Of a DNA stretch of 64,000 nt, positions 26,162 through 34,242 are shown one piece after another. The stretch is from positions 1,032,001 through 1,096,000 of the forward strand of contig NZ_CP093280.1 of the NCBI RefSeq assembly GCF_026651855.1. Direction: 5' to 3'. How positions within the stretch are numbered: the first letter of the stretch is position 1; each line of letters opens with the position of its first letter. The notes below the pieces were generated by a model, which was given only the letters and a program-made list of their open reading frames with translations, had not been told where the DNA came from and made no database searches. The position numbers and the translations under genes were made by a program. The stretch comes from Pseudomonas silvicola. Lineage in GTDB: Bacteria > Pseudomonadota > Gammaproteobacteria > Pseudomonadales > Pseudomonadaceae.

Positions 26162-27604
26162 TCAGCGTGAAGCCTGGGCCAGGTTTGCTGCGTTTTCAGC
26201 GGCTGCCGGTGCCGAGACGGCGGGCCAGGCCTTGGCGTCGATGTCCAGGTCCGGGAACTTCGCTGCGTCGAACACCGGGGTCTTGATTCCGGCCTTGCGC
26301 TGGGCGTCGTAGTCGGCCAGCAGGCGCAGGCCGACATTGAACAGCAGGGCCAGGGCGATGAGGTTGACGAACGCCAACAGGGTCATGGTGATGTCGGCGA
26401 AGGCAAACACGGTGCTCAAGTCTTCCACCGCGCCCCACACGATCAGCGCCAATACCAGTGCGCGGTAGCCGATCAGCGCCTTGCGGTTTTCCCCGACCAG
26501 GAAGCGCAGGCTGTTTTCGCCCAAGTAGTAGTTGTAGAGGATCGAGGTGAACACGAACAGTGCCAGCGCCACGCTGATGAACATGCGGCCCCAGTCACCG
26601 ACCACGGCGGCCAGCGAGTTCTGGGTCAGGGCGATGCCATCACCTTCGAAGCCTGGGGTGTAGAAGCCCGACAGCAGAATCAGCAGGGCAGTGCAGGTGC
26701 AGATCACGAAGGTGTCCAGGAACACGCTGAACGCCTGAACCACACCTTGAGCGATCGGGTGCTCGACCTGTGCCACGGCAGCCACGTTCGGGGCGCTGCC
26801 CAGACCGGCTTCGTTGGCGAATACGCCGCGCTTCACGCCCATCACGATGGCGCTGCCCACCAGGCCGCCGAAGGCCTGATCGAAGCCGAAGGCGCTCTTG
26901 ACGATGGTTTCCAGCATGGCGGGCACGTGTTCGAACTGCAGGCCGATCACGTACAGGGTCACGCCGATGTACACCAGGGTCTTGACCGGTACCAGCAGGT
27001 CGGCAACCTTGGCGATACGCTTGATGCCGCCCACGAAAACCAGGCCCAGCAGCACGGCCAGCGCGATGCCGGTCTTGCCGACGTCCAGGCCGAAGGCGTT
27101 GTTCAGCGAGTGGGTCACGGCGTGGGATTGCAGGCCGTTGAAGGCAAAGCCGAAGGTCACCAGCAGCAGGATAGCCATCAGCATGCCAACCTTGCGGTTG
27201 CCCAGGCCGTGCTGGATGTAATACGAAGGGCCGCCGCGGTACTGGCCCTCGGAGTCGCAGCGCTTGTACAGCTGGCCCAGGGTGCACTCGAAGAAGCTGC
27301 TGGACATGCCTACCAGGGCGGTGACCCACATCCAGAACACAGCGCCTGGGCCGCCCAGGGTAACGGCGATGCCGACACCCGCGATGTTGCCCGCGCCCAC
27401 ACGGCCGGCCAGGCTGAGCATCAGCGCCTGGAACGAGCTGAGCTGCCCCGAGCTGCTTTTCAGGCTGTCGCGGAACACGGCGAACATGTGGAAGAAGTGA
27501 CGAAGCTGGACGAAACGCGAGCGGATCGTGAAGTAGCTGCCGAGGCCGACAATAAGCACGATCAGTACTTTGCCCGAGAGGAAGTCGTTGATGACTTCAA
27601 GCAT
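26162..27604 (-). CDS. AGCS-family sodium:alanine/glycine symporter
   Basis: The 480-residue membrane protein has about ten helices. Family motifs are LMLSLAGRVGAGNIAGVGIAVTLGGPGAVFWMW and, near the middle, GVKRGVFANEAGLGSAPNVAA. It imports a small neutral amino acid with Na+ across the inner membrane. It heads a three-gene unit with racemase and asparaginase and is divergent from an XRE regulator. The soluble C-terminal tail is unusually rich in Ala. ATG at 27604 starts the conserved part. Confidence 0.92.
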   Translation of the reverse strand: MLEVINDFLSGKVLIVLIVGLGSYFTIRSRFVQLRHFFHMFAVFRDSLKSSSGQLSSFQALMLSLAGRVGAGNIAGVGIAVTLGGPGAVFWMWVTALVGMSSSFFECTLGQLYKRCDSEGQYRGGPSYYIQHGLGNRKVGMLMAILLLVTFGFAFNGLQSHAVTHSLNNAFGLDVGKTGIALAVLLGLVFVGGIKRIAKVADLLVPVKTLVYIGVTLYVIGLQFEHVPAMLETIVKSAFGFDQAFGGLVGSAIVMGVKRGVFANEAGLGSAPNVAAVAQVEHPIAQGVVQAFSVFLDTFVICTCTALLILLSGFYTPGFEGDGIALTQNSLAAVVGDWGRMFISVALALFVFTSILYNYYLGENSLRFLVGENRKALIGYRALVLALIVWGAVEDLSTVFAFADITMTLLAFVNLIALALLFNVGLRLLADYDAQRKAGIKTPVFDAAKFPDLDIDAKAWPAVSAPAAAENAANLAQASR

Positions 27605-27738
27605 GGAGTAATCCTCGCTGTTTGTTTTTTTATGTTGGCGAATTTGCCTGGTACGGGTGCAATGCCCAACGCCCGATTCAGGGCGCAAATGGTTGGCGAT
27701 TGACCCGTTTGGAGCAATTTCGCGGGTTGATGGAAAAT

Positions 27739-27756
27739 GATGCTACTTGATGCTAC
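27739..27756. promoter_or_regulatory. Direct repeat operator candidate between symporter and XRE genes
   Basis: GATGCTAC-TT-GATGCTAC is a perfect 8-bp direct repeat with a 10-bp period, one helical turn, 37 bases before the XRE start. Binding by the XRE regulator is inferred from position. Confidence 0.55.
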
Positions 27757-27792
27757 CTTCGCGCTCCTTGGCGCCATTTCGACGAGCTGCTC

Positions 27793-28605
27793 ATGCGTGA
27801 ATACCTCCCGGCCAACCTGCAACTGCTGTGTCGGCACTATCCGTCCATAGCCGAGGTATGCCGGCGCCTGGATATCAACCGTGCGCAGTTCAACAAATAC
27901 CTCAGCGGCCAAAGTGTGCCGACGCCCTACAACCTCAAGCGCATCTGCGACTTTTTCGGGGTCGAGGAGTACGAGATCGGGTTGCCGGAAGAACAATTCA
28001 CCCGGTTGATCGGCGTGCGCAATCGTCATGCCATGGAGCCCGTGCAGGCCTCCGGGCCGCAACGCGCGCTGGAGCATCTGCGCCAGCGTTCTTCGCCCGA
28101 TCTGGCTGCGCATGTGGGGTACTACTACGAGTACTACCACTCCATGTCGGTTCCTGGGCGCATCCTGTGCTCGCTCGTGCACCTGCGCGAGGAGGGCGGG
28201 CACTATACCTATGAGCGCAGCGAACGTCTGCAATCACCGGCCGCCAAAGGTGAAGATTACGAGCGTTATCGTTACCTGGGCGTGGCCTATTCGCTGCAGA
28301 ATCGGCTATTTTTCGTTGATTACGAGTCGCTGACGTCCAATGAAATCTGCCAGACGGTGCTGATCCCCAGCTACAAGGCGCGCATCAAGCGGCTCAATGG
28401 CTTGAAGATAGGCGTCTCTTCCGCGGACCATCGCGCGCCGGCCTGCACTCGGGTGGTGTGGGAGTTTCTGGGCAAGGACATCAACCGCGTCGAGGCTTAC
28501 CAGCGCGTGCGCCTGTACCTGCCGGACGACCCGGAGATCGATAGCGACCTGCGCGAGCGCCTGGCGCAGACGCAGGTGGTGGATGGGTTGTTCCAGATTG
28601 GATAG
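27793..28605 (+). CDS. XRE-type HTH transcriptional regulator
   Basis: The 270-residue protein has an N-terminal XRE helix-turn-helix (about residues 16-60; SIAEVCRRLDINRAQFNKYLSGQSVPTPYNLKRICDFFGV). A long C-terminal region with GYYYEYYHSM and GVSSADHRAPACTRVV has no domain I can name. It is divergent from the symporter-racemase-asparaginase unit with a direct repeat in the gap, so it is probably their regulator, sensing an amino acid or a related ligand. Confidence 0.85.
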   Translation: MREYLPANLQLLCRHYPSIAEVCRRLDINRAQFNKYLSGQSVPTPYNLKRICDFFGVEEYEIGLPEEQFTRLIGVRNRHAMEPVQASGPQRALEHLRQRSSPDLAAHVGYYYEYYHSMSVPGRILCSLVHLREEGGHYTYERSERLQSPAAKGEDYERYRYLGVAYSLQNRLFFVDYESLTSNEICQTVLIPSYKARIKRLNGLKIGVSSADHRAPACTRVVWEFLGKDINRVEAYQRVRLYLPDDPEIDSDLRERLAQTQVVDGLFQIG

Positions 28606-28615
28606 CGCGCGAATC

Positions 28616-28647
28616 CTGTAGCCGCTGCCGCCAGGCCGCGGCTACAG
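28616..28647. repeat. REP-like hairpin CTGTAGCCGC / GCGGCTACAG
   Basis: A perfect 10-bp inverted repeat with a 12-base loop lies between the convergent XRE and porin genes. The sequence type is common as a Pseudomonas extragenic palindrome, and it may also act as a bidirectional transcription stop. Confidence 0.7.
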
Positions 28648-28668
28648 AGGTTGCGGTGGCGGGGCAAG

Positions 28669-29898
28669 TCAGAAGTAGTAACCGATGTTCACGTTGGTGC
28701 GGTAGTACCACTCGTTGCTTCCGCTCGACGAGGTGCTGGTCCAGCCGGTGCCGTTTTCCGAACCGCCAAAGGGGTTGGCGTTCTTCGCCCAGGTGAAATC
28801 GACCCAGGCCATGATCGGCATGGCGATGAATTGCGCACCCACGGTGAACATCTGCGAGTCGTCCCAGCCGCTCTTGTCTTTCATCATGCGGCTGTAGTCG
28901 TTGTAGAGCTTGATCTTCTTCAGTTGCCCCAGCGCCGGGGTGTAGATGTCGTAACCAACGTTGACCGAGGCAAGGGTAGCCTTGGCAGCGATCAGGTAGG
29001 CAGGGGTCAGGCCGTTGCCGCCCATCAGAACAGAATCATCGCTCACGCCTGTCGGGTTCTTCGGGTCGTATTCGTAGCGGATGGCTTGGCCTGTTACCGA
29101 CCAGGGGCCTTTATTGAAGATACCGTGGACCCCCGCCGCCCAGTAACTGCCATTGTCGTCGGTAGTGGCGTTGTACAGTTGGGAAGCGGCCAGCGATGCG
29201 CCGATTTCAGTGCTCCAGTCGCTGCCACGGAAGGTACGCGCGACGCGGGCATTGATCTGGTTGCGCTTTTCATTGTCCTGGCGCGACTGAGTGACGGCCA
29301 CGGCATTGTTGTCGAGATCGGCGTAGCGGCCGATTTCAGGCGAGTAGCGCAGGTCGGAAGGCAACATGCGTGGGAAATAACCCAGTTGCAAGTCCCAGTT
29401 CTTGTCCTTGTAACTGTATTTGAGACCAGTACCGGCACTCACTCCATAGCCCATGAAAAAGGGAATATGGTAACTCCAGCCGAACTGTGGGTAAGGTTCC
29501 AGGCCAAAAGGCTTGAAGGGTGCGCCCAGTTGCAAGTTCGAAGCGCTGTCAAAGCGGTACCCGACGTAGCCGTGGTCCACTGAGTGTTTGCCATCATCCT
29601 GAAACCAATAACCGATGTCGCCATAGGCCTGTTTATAAGTGGCTTTTATATCAAGGCGGAAGGTATCAAAGAGAAATCGACCATTGTTTTCAGTGGTCTT
29701 CCAATGTTCATCGCGATAATTGGTGCGTAATGCTCCACCTATATCGAGGCTGCTATCGCCATCGTCGCTTCGCCAGGAAATATGTGGAAATGGTTTTTTC
29801 ACGTCACTGGGCACATCGGGCGCCGCAGGCCCGGGTTCGGCCGCTAGTGCGGCGAAGCTGTTGAATATCAGGCCCAAGCAAATCACAGTCTTTTTCAT
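28669..29898 (-). CDS. Outer-membrane porin, beta-barrel
   Basis: The 409-residue protein starts with a signal peptide (MKKTVICLGLIFNSFAALAA) and a short proline-rich segment. Alternating aromatic and polar strands follow, ending with NVNIGYYF, whose terminal Phe is the usual outer-membrane insertion signal. Strand patterns such as LDIGGALRTNYRDEHW and GDIGYWFQDDGK suggest a general or substrate-selective porin; I cannot assign the subfamily. It follows the catabolic operon terminator and has its own promoter region with a motif shared with the operon promoter, so it probably admits the operon's substrate. Confidence 0.8.
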   Translation of the reverse strand: MKKTVICLGLIFNSFAALAAEPGPAAPDVPSDVKKPFPHISWRSDDGDSSLDIGGALRTNYRDEHWKTTENNGRFLFDTFRLDIKATYKQAYGDIGYWFQDDGKHSVDHGYVGYRFDSASNLQLGAPFKPFGLEPYPQFGWSYHIPFFMGYGVSAGTGLKYSYKDKNWDLQLGYFPRMLPSDLRYSPEIGRYADLDNNAVAVTQSRQDNEKRNQINARVARTFRGSDWSTEIGASLAASQLYNATTDDNGSYWAAGVHGIFNKGPWSVTGQAIRYEYDPKNPTGVSDDSVLMGGNGLTPAYLIAAKATLASVNVGYDIYTPALGQLKKIKLYNDYSRMMKDKSGWDDSQMFTVGAQFIAMPIMAWVDFTWAKNANPFGGSENGTGWTSTSSSGSNEWYYRTNVNIGYYF

Positions 29899-30229
29899 TA
29901 CGTTCCCCAACCCTGCCAAATCATTTCGGTTACAAAGCAACAGGCAACAGGACGCTGCGGCGCGGATAACGCACCAAGGTCGCGCCACATTCGTCAATAA
30001 CAAGGGGTTCACTGTTTTATCGGTGGATCACCGTCTTGCGTGTGAACTCTGTAATGATTTAGCAGGAACTATGCCAGCATCAAAAATCAATGATCATTTA
30101 ATTTAAATTCTTTTCTTTCAATGCTTTACATGTGAAACAGTTCCCTATGTATCGTCCTTGGAACGTCTGCCGGACGCGGTAACCATCGCGTGCTTCTTTA
30201 GTGCACAAGGGCCACAAAAAGGGCATAAA
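29899..30229 (-). promoter_or_regulatory. Porin promoter region with operator-like site
   Basis: This gap has no gene I can support. It becomes AT-rich at 30050-30125. At 30125-30139 it holds TTTACATGTGAAACA, 13 of 15 identical to the site at 47029-47043 in front of the catabolic operon and in the same orientation relative to the gene. No confident -35/-10 pair was picked. Confidence 0.45.
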
Positions 30230-30253
30230 AAAGCCGGCCTTGAAGGCCGGCTG
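30230..30253 (-). terminator. Intrinsic terminator of the catabolic operon
   Basis: The dyad AGCCGGCCTT-G-AAGGCCGGCT is followed on the minus strand by a run of seven T residues (A-run at 30226-30232). It lies just after the reductase stop at 30271 and separates the operon from the porin gene. Confidence 0.9.
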
Positions 30254-30270
30254 AACACTGCTTTATTGGA

Positions 30271-31230
30271 TCATATATTCAGTACAAGTCGCTGACTCTT
30301 GCACCCCGATACACACACCATCATGGACGTGTTGGCCGCTCGTTCCGCCTTGGTCAATACACCATCACGGTGGTCGACGTCGCCCTCCAGTACTTTGGTT
30401 TCACACGAGCCGCACACGCCTTCTCTGCAGCTGTAATCAATATCACACCCGGCTTCCAGTAATACATCGAGCAAGTTCAAACCGGGTTCTACCTTCAGTG
30501 TTTTCCCGGACCTGGCCAGTTCCACGCTGTAACTCGCTTGCGCCTCATTACTCGGCGGCACGTGTTCGGCGGCGAAGCGCTCGATATGGGCGTGCGGATA
30601 ACCCAGACGCTCGCACGTGCTCTCGAAGGCATCCAGCATCGGTGTCGGGCCACAGCAGTAGAAATGGGTGTCGCTGGGCTGGTCGGCGAGGTAATGGGAC
30701 AAGTCGGGCGGTGCACCTTTTTCGTCGTTGAAGTGATAAACCACATTGGCGTCGAGGCCGGTGAGCTTCTCCACCAGCGCTGCCTCCTGTCGCGACCGGG
30801 CGCAGTAGATCAGTTGCGCCGATTTTCCCAAGGCCAGCAGTTGGCGAAACATGCAGTAGACCGGCGTGATCCCGATGCCACCCGCTACCAGCACGCTGTG
30901 CCTGGCGGTCAGGTCGAGGAAAAAATTGTTGCGGGGCCGGGAAATCGTCAGTTGCATGCCCACCCGTACTTGAGTGTGCACATACTCGGAACCACCGCGG
31001 CCGTTGCGATCACGCAGGATACCCACTACATAACGACCCTGGTCGGTTGGCGAGTTGAGCAGGGAATAGCTGCGCACCAGGCCGTTGGGCAGGTGCAGGT
31101 CGATGTGCGAGCCGGCCTCGAAAGGGGGGAACACGGTATCGCCGAAAGGGGTCAGCTCAACGCTGATGATGCCTTCTGCTTCATGGCGCAGGGTGCGAAC
31201 CCGCGCGGTGAGGGTGTTGGAATTGGACAT
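30271..31230 (-). CDS. Rieske oxygenase reductase (phthalate dioxygenase reductase/VanB type)
   Basis: The 319-residue protein has an FMN-binding barrel (about residues 1-100; RSYSLLNSP), an NAD-binding domain (about 105-225; SVLVAGGIGITPVYCMFRQL, HFYCCGPTPMLDAFE) and a C-terminal plant-type 2Fe-2S ferredoxin (about 230-319). The last has CREGVCGSC and the distant Cys in MMVCVSGC. It passes electrons from NADH to the Rieske oxygenase encoded three genes' lengths away in the same operon. The RidA-family gene ends four bases upstream. Confidence 0.93.
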   Translation of the reverse strand: MSNSNTLTARVRTLRHEAEGIISVELTPFGDTVFPPFEAGSHIDLHLPNGLVRSYSLLNSPTDQGRYVVGILRDRNGRGGSEYVHTQVRVGMQLTISRPRNNFFLDLTARHSVLVAGGIGITPVYCMFRQLLALGKSAQLIYCARSRQEAALVEKLTGLDANVVYHFNDEKGAPPDLSHYLADQPSDTHFYCCGPTPMLDAFESTCERLGYPHAHIERFAAEHVPPSNEAQASYSVELARSGKTLKVEPGLNLLDVLLEAGCDIDYSCREGVCGSCETKVLEGDVDHRDGVLTKAERAANTSMMVCVSGCKSQRLVLNI

Positions 31231-31233
31231 GGG

Positions 31234-31671
31234 TCAGCTCTCCTGCGCCGCACGTAGATCAATGTCGAGCCGGGCACTGGCTTCGATTTCCACCACCAGC
31301 TCAGGGAATACCAAAGCACTCACTTCAACCAGGGTGGAGGTAGGGAAATGGGTAAAGCCGTGAAAGAATTCACGGCGTGCGCGGCCCACTTCGTCCTTGT
31401 CGGCGATGGCCGTCAGGTACACGGTGAGCCGGTAGATATTGCCGATATGGCCGCCAGCCGCTTCGACCAGAGCGCGAGCCTTGTTCAGCACCAGCAGGGT
31501 TTGCTCATAGACGCCCAGCGGTGCGCCGGCCAGTGCGGCAGTACGTGTGGCGGGATGCCCGGTCATGCCGGACATCACCACCTCATTGCCGATCAGCAGG
31601 GCATTGCACCAACTGGCCGTGGCCAGTTCGGGCAGGCTCGACGCCTGAATGCGCTGAACAGGGGCACTCAT
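31234..31671 (-). CDS. RidA/YjgF-family protein
   Basis: The product is a single Rid domain of 145 residues, with ALLIGNEVVMSGMTG and YRLTVYLTAIADKDEVGRARREFF. The C-terminal strand reads VEVSALVFPELVVEIEASA, where canonical RidA has an arginine; here the position appears to be Leu, so imine-hydrolysing activity is doubtful by the standard mechanism. Rid-fold enzymes include 2-aminomuconate deaminases of aminophenol pathways. It overlaps the Rieske gene by four bases, so the proteins are made together. Confidence 0.85.
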   Translation of the reverse strand: MSAPVQRIQASSLPELATASWCNALLIGNEVVMSGMTGHPATRTAALAGAPLGVYEQTLLVLNKARALVEAAGGHIGNIYRLTVYLTAIADKDEVGRARREFFHGFTHFPTSTLVEVSALVFPELVVEIEASARLDIDLRAAQES

Positions 31672-32702
31672 GGCAGTTGCTTCGCTTCGATCAGTTCAAG
31701 CTGGGCCTTGGCCTGGCTCTTCAGGTAGCGGCGCAGGCGCACTACGCCGAGATCGTGCTGGTAGAGGTTTTCGCGCTGGTTGGCGTCCGGCTCCATGAAT
31801 TCCAGCAATACCCGGTCTTGCTCCAGCACGGCCCAGTGGCGGGCTTCCAGGCGGTTTTTGTAGAGGAAACGCCAGGTATCGCGCTGCCAGCCGGTGAGCG
31901 GGCGGGCGCGCCAGTGGAACACCGCCGCCAGGGAACGGCTGCTGGGGGTATAGCTGCCGATGATGGTGAAATTGCCACCGGGGCCGCCCGTTTTCGGGTA
32001 GGGGATTTCCAGCCGCAGCCAGTGGCAGCCGTTATCGAGGAATTCGGTCCAGTCGAAGTTGACGCCGCGCTGGCCTTCTTTCTCGAAGAAGAACCCCTGG
32101 TCTGTGTCGCGGGTGACGAACTTGGCGGTGGCTTCGCCCTCGCTCATGGAGTGGGACATCTTGTGCAGGTAGGTGCCGTGCATCGGGTCCATGACGTTAT
32201 CGAGCACGTAGCGGTAATCGCCTTTCCATTCGGTGTAGCACAGGAAGCTGCTCCACTCGGGGGAGGTCAGTTGCTCGGGCAGTACCAATTCCGGCGGCGT
32301 GTCCAGATGGGGGGCGGTGGCATTGAACAGGAAGATGGCGCCCGCCGCCTCACGGGTATGAAACATGCGCGTGGGGCGCGCGCCTTCCAATTTGCAACCC
32401 GGGCTGCCGGGCACCTTGGTGACCGTGCCGTCGCAGCGTACTTCGACGCCGTGGTAAGGACATTGCAGGCGGTCGCCCAGTACCGGGCCCTGGGATAGCG
32501 GCGCACCGCGGTGCGGGCAGTGGTCTTCCAACGCGTGCACCCGGCCATCGTTATCGCGCCACAAAGCGATCTTGTAGCCGAGGCGCCGAACAGAAAGCGG
32601 TTTGTCACCCAGCAACTCGGAAGGGATTACCGGGAACCACAGGTCTTTCAGGCCGTTGGCCAAGAGGTTCTCAACAGGGTCAGCGGTCACGTGCATATTC
32701 AT
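31668..32702 (-). CDS. Rieske non-heme iron oxygenase, alpha subunit
   Basis: The 344-residue protein has a Rieske 2Fe-2S domain with CPHRGAPLSQG and CPYHGVEV (about residues 62-85). The catalytic domain has the mononuclear-iron motif DNVMDPMHGTYLH (about 165-180), typical of single-component alpha-type oxygenases such as VanA or carbazole-type enzymes. No separate beta subunit is present. It should hydroxylate or demethylate an aromatic or N-heterocyclic ring using the reductase of the same operon. The start methionine is at 32702; a second Met follows two codons later. Confidence 0.93.
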   Translation of the reverse strand: MNMHVTADPVENLLANGLKDLWFPVIPSELLGDKPLSVRRLGYKIALWRDNDGRVHALEDHCPHRGAPLSQGPVLGDRLQCPYHGVEVRCDGTVTKVPGSPGCKLEGARPTRMFHTREAAGAIFLFNATAPHLDTPPELVLPEQLTSPEWSSFLCYTEWKGDYRYVLDNVMDPMHGTYLHKMSHSMSEGEATAKFVTRDTDQGFFFEKEGQRGVNFDWTEFLDNGCHWLRLEIPYPKTGGPGGNFTIIGSYTPSSRSLAAVFHWRARPLTGWQRDTWRFLYKNRLEARHWAVLEQDRVLLEFMEPDANQRENLYQHDLGVVRLRRYLKSQAKAQLELIEAKQLP

Positions 32703-32721
32703 GTTCTTTTACCTCGGCGTC

Positions 32722-32949
32722 TTACGCGCCTAGCCGGGCCATCAGGGTCTTGTAGGATTGTTCGGTCCACTCGCCAGCGGTCAGGGGGCAGGGCGGGCCG
32801 GCATGGTTCAGGTGTGCCAACAGCGCAGGCAGGTCGGCGATACCACTGCCGTAGGCACGTTCGATGGAATCACCCAACAGTTCTTCGAATGGGGTGTTGG
32901 GGCGTTTGCGTGCCTGATGGGGCTGCACGTAGGGTTCGGTATTGCTCAT
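32722..32949 (-). CDS. Small protein of the catabolic operon, unknown function
   Basis: The product is 75 residues, hydrophilic and proline-rich (VQPHQARKRPNTPFEELLGDSIERAYGSGIADLPALLAHLN), ending EWTEQSYKTLMARLGA. I recall similar proteins described as having a recombinase-like HTH domain but cannot confirm that. GGAGG eight bases upstream supports ATG at 32949, one base after the stop of the preceding gene. Its tight packing between the 105-residue gene and the Rieske gene suggests a role tied to the oxygenase. Confidence 0.7.
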   Translation of the reverse strand: MSNTEPYVQPHQARKRPNTPFEELLGDSIERAYGSGIADLPALLAHLNHAGPPCPLTAGEWTEQSYKTLMARLGA

Positions 32950-32950
32950 G

Positions 32951-33268
32951 TCATTGGCCTCCATTGCGCACCCGTTCGCGGATCATTTCGCGCACGGGTA
33001 CAAAGTCATAAGTGGCGTAGCATTCGGTACGGAATACGCCCCAGGCGGCGCGCTCCAGTTCAACGTTGACCTTGCCCAGCAAGCTCGGAGGCAGGCGCAG
33101 GATGACGATCTGGCCCAGGCCCATGGCCACGGTCCACGACACCACTTCCACCCCTTCTGGCGGGAAGCTTTCCCACCAGCCCACCTTTTTCATGTGGCCT
33201 TGGATGTCTTCCAGGTTCTTGGACTGGTCGTGCTTGAGCAGCACGGTCAGCAGCAGGTGCTCGCTCAT
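32951..33268 (-). CDS. Conserved-looking protein of the catabolic operon, unknown function
   Basis: The 105-residue protein reads MSEHLLLTVLLKHDQSKNLE, then KKVGWWESFPPEGVEVVSWT, then GLGQIVILRLPPSLLG and a C-terminal EMIRERVRNGG. The alternation suggests a small alpha/beta (ferredoxin-like, dimeric barrel) fold; I do not recognise the family. It overlaps the extradiol dioxygenase gene by four bases and touches the 75-residue gene downstream, so it belongs to the operon. Confidence 0.75.
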   Translation of the reverse strand: MSEHLLLTVLLKHDQSKNLEDIQGHMKKVGWWESFPPEGVEVVSWTVAMGLGQIVILRLPPSLLGKVNVELERAAWGVFRTECYATYDFVPVREMIRERVRNGGQ

Positions 33269-34242
33269 CGCTGGCCGCCTGCTTTTGGCTTGTCGGTGAG
33301 GAATTTTCCCTGGGGCGCTTCAACGTGTTGCTGACGGCGGGTATGACCGTCGATGCCGCCTGCAATGGCCCATTCGGCGAACACGGTAGGGCCGGGCTCG
33401 AATTCCCGTGGTTGCCATTCGCCGGTCAGTTGGTCTTCGTCGGCGTAGTACTCGATCAGCGCGCCAGCGGGGTTCTTGAAGTACCAGAAGAACGCCGACG
33501 ACACCGGGTGGCGGCCCGGGCCGATTTCGGTGGCCCAGCCGCTGCGCGAGATATGCATGCCACCGCCAAACACTTCGTGCACGTCGCGAACGGTGAAGGC
33601 CACATGGTTCAGGCCGGCGCGCGGGGCAGGCAGTTGCAGCATGAACAGGTCATGGTGGCCGCCTTCCTCGGCGGTGCGCAGGAAGGCGCCGCGGTTGGGG
33701 TAGCGGTCCGAGGCCTGGAAGCCGAAACGGTCGTGGTAGAAAGCTTCGCAGGCATTCACGTCGGTGACGAAGAACACCACATGGCCCACTTCTATGGGCG
33801 TCGCGCGCTCATAGATCGGTGCGGGTTTATTGATGCGGCCCTTGGTTTGCCAGGTGTTGTGGCCGCTGCACTCAATGTCCAGTTCGCGCTTGCGGGTCAC
33901 CTGCAGGCGAATGGCCAGGCCGTTGGGGTCTGTGCAGCCGATGCGGCCGTTGCCTTCAACGAAGCCCGGGTCGTTGGCGATGCGTTCGCTGTATAGCGCC
34001 AGGTCGGCTTCGCTGGCCACGCCCCAGACCACTTCGCGCACGGTCGAGCCGCTTTCGATGGCCGGCGGCAGGCCAGGCTTGTCGATGGCAGCCAGCACCA
34101 CGCGGCAGCCGTTGAGGGTTTCGAAGACGACTTCGTCAGCCTGCTCGCTGACCTTGTTCAGGCCCCAGTCGGCAAAGAAGCGCGCGCAGGTGTCGAGGTC
34201 TTCGACGCCGTAGGTGACTTCATCAATACCTGAAACGCTCAT
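33265..34242 (-). CDS. Two-domain extradiol ring-cleavage dioxygenase (VOC superfamily)
   Basis: The 325-residue protein has two vicinal-oxygen-chelate halves, like BphC-type enzymes. The C-terminal half holds the 2-His-1-Glu iron triad: H154 (VGHVVFFVTDV), H213 (LNHVAFTV) and E264 (ALIEYY). Matches to the second-shell residues are H196/H197 (EGGHHDLF), H245 (GRHPVSS) and Y254 (FFWYFKNP). This supports true meta-cleavage of a catechol- or aminophenol-like ring. ATG at 34242 overlaps the aldehyde dehydrogenase stop by four bases; the open frame further upstream lies inside that gene. Confidence 0.9.
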   Translation of the reverse strand: MSVSGIDEVTYGVEDLDTCARFFADWGLNKVSEQADEVVFETLNGCRVVLAAIDKPGLPPAIESGSTVREVVWGVASEADLALYSERIANDPGFVEGNGRIGCTDPNGLAIRLQVTRKRELDIECSGHNTWQTKGRINKPAPIYERATPIEVGHVVFFVTDVNACEAFYHDRFGFQASDRYPNRGAFLRTAEEGGHHDLFMLQLPAPRAGLNHVAFTVRDVHEVFGGGMHISRSGWATEIGPGRHPVSSAFFWYFKNPAGALIEYYADEDQLTGEWQPREFEPGPTVFAEWAIAGGIDGHTRRQQHVEAPQGKFLTDKPKAGGQR

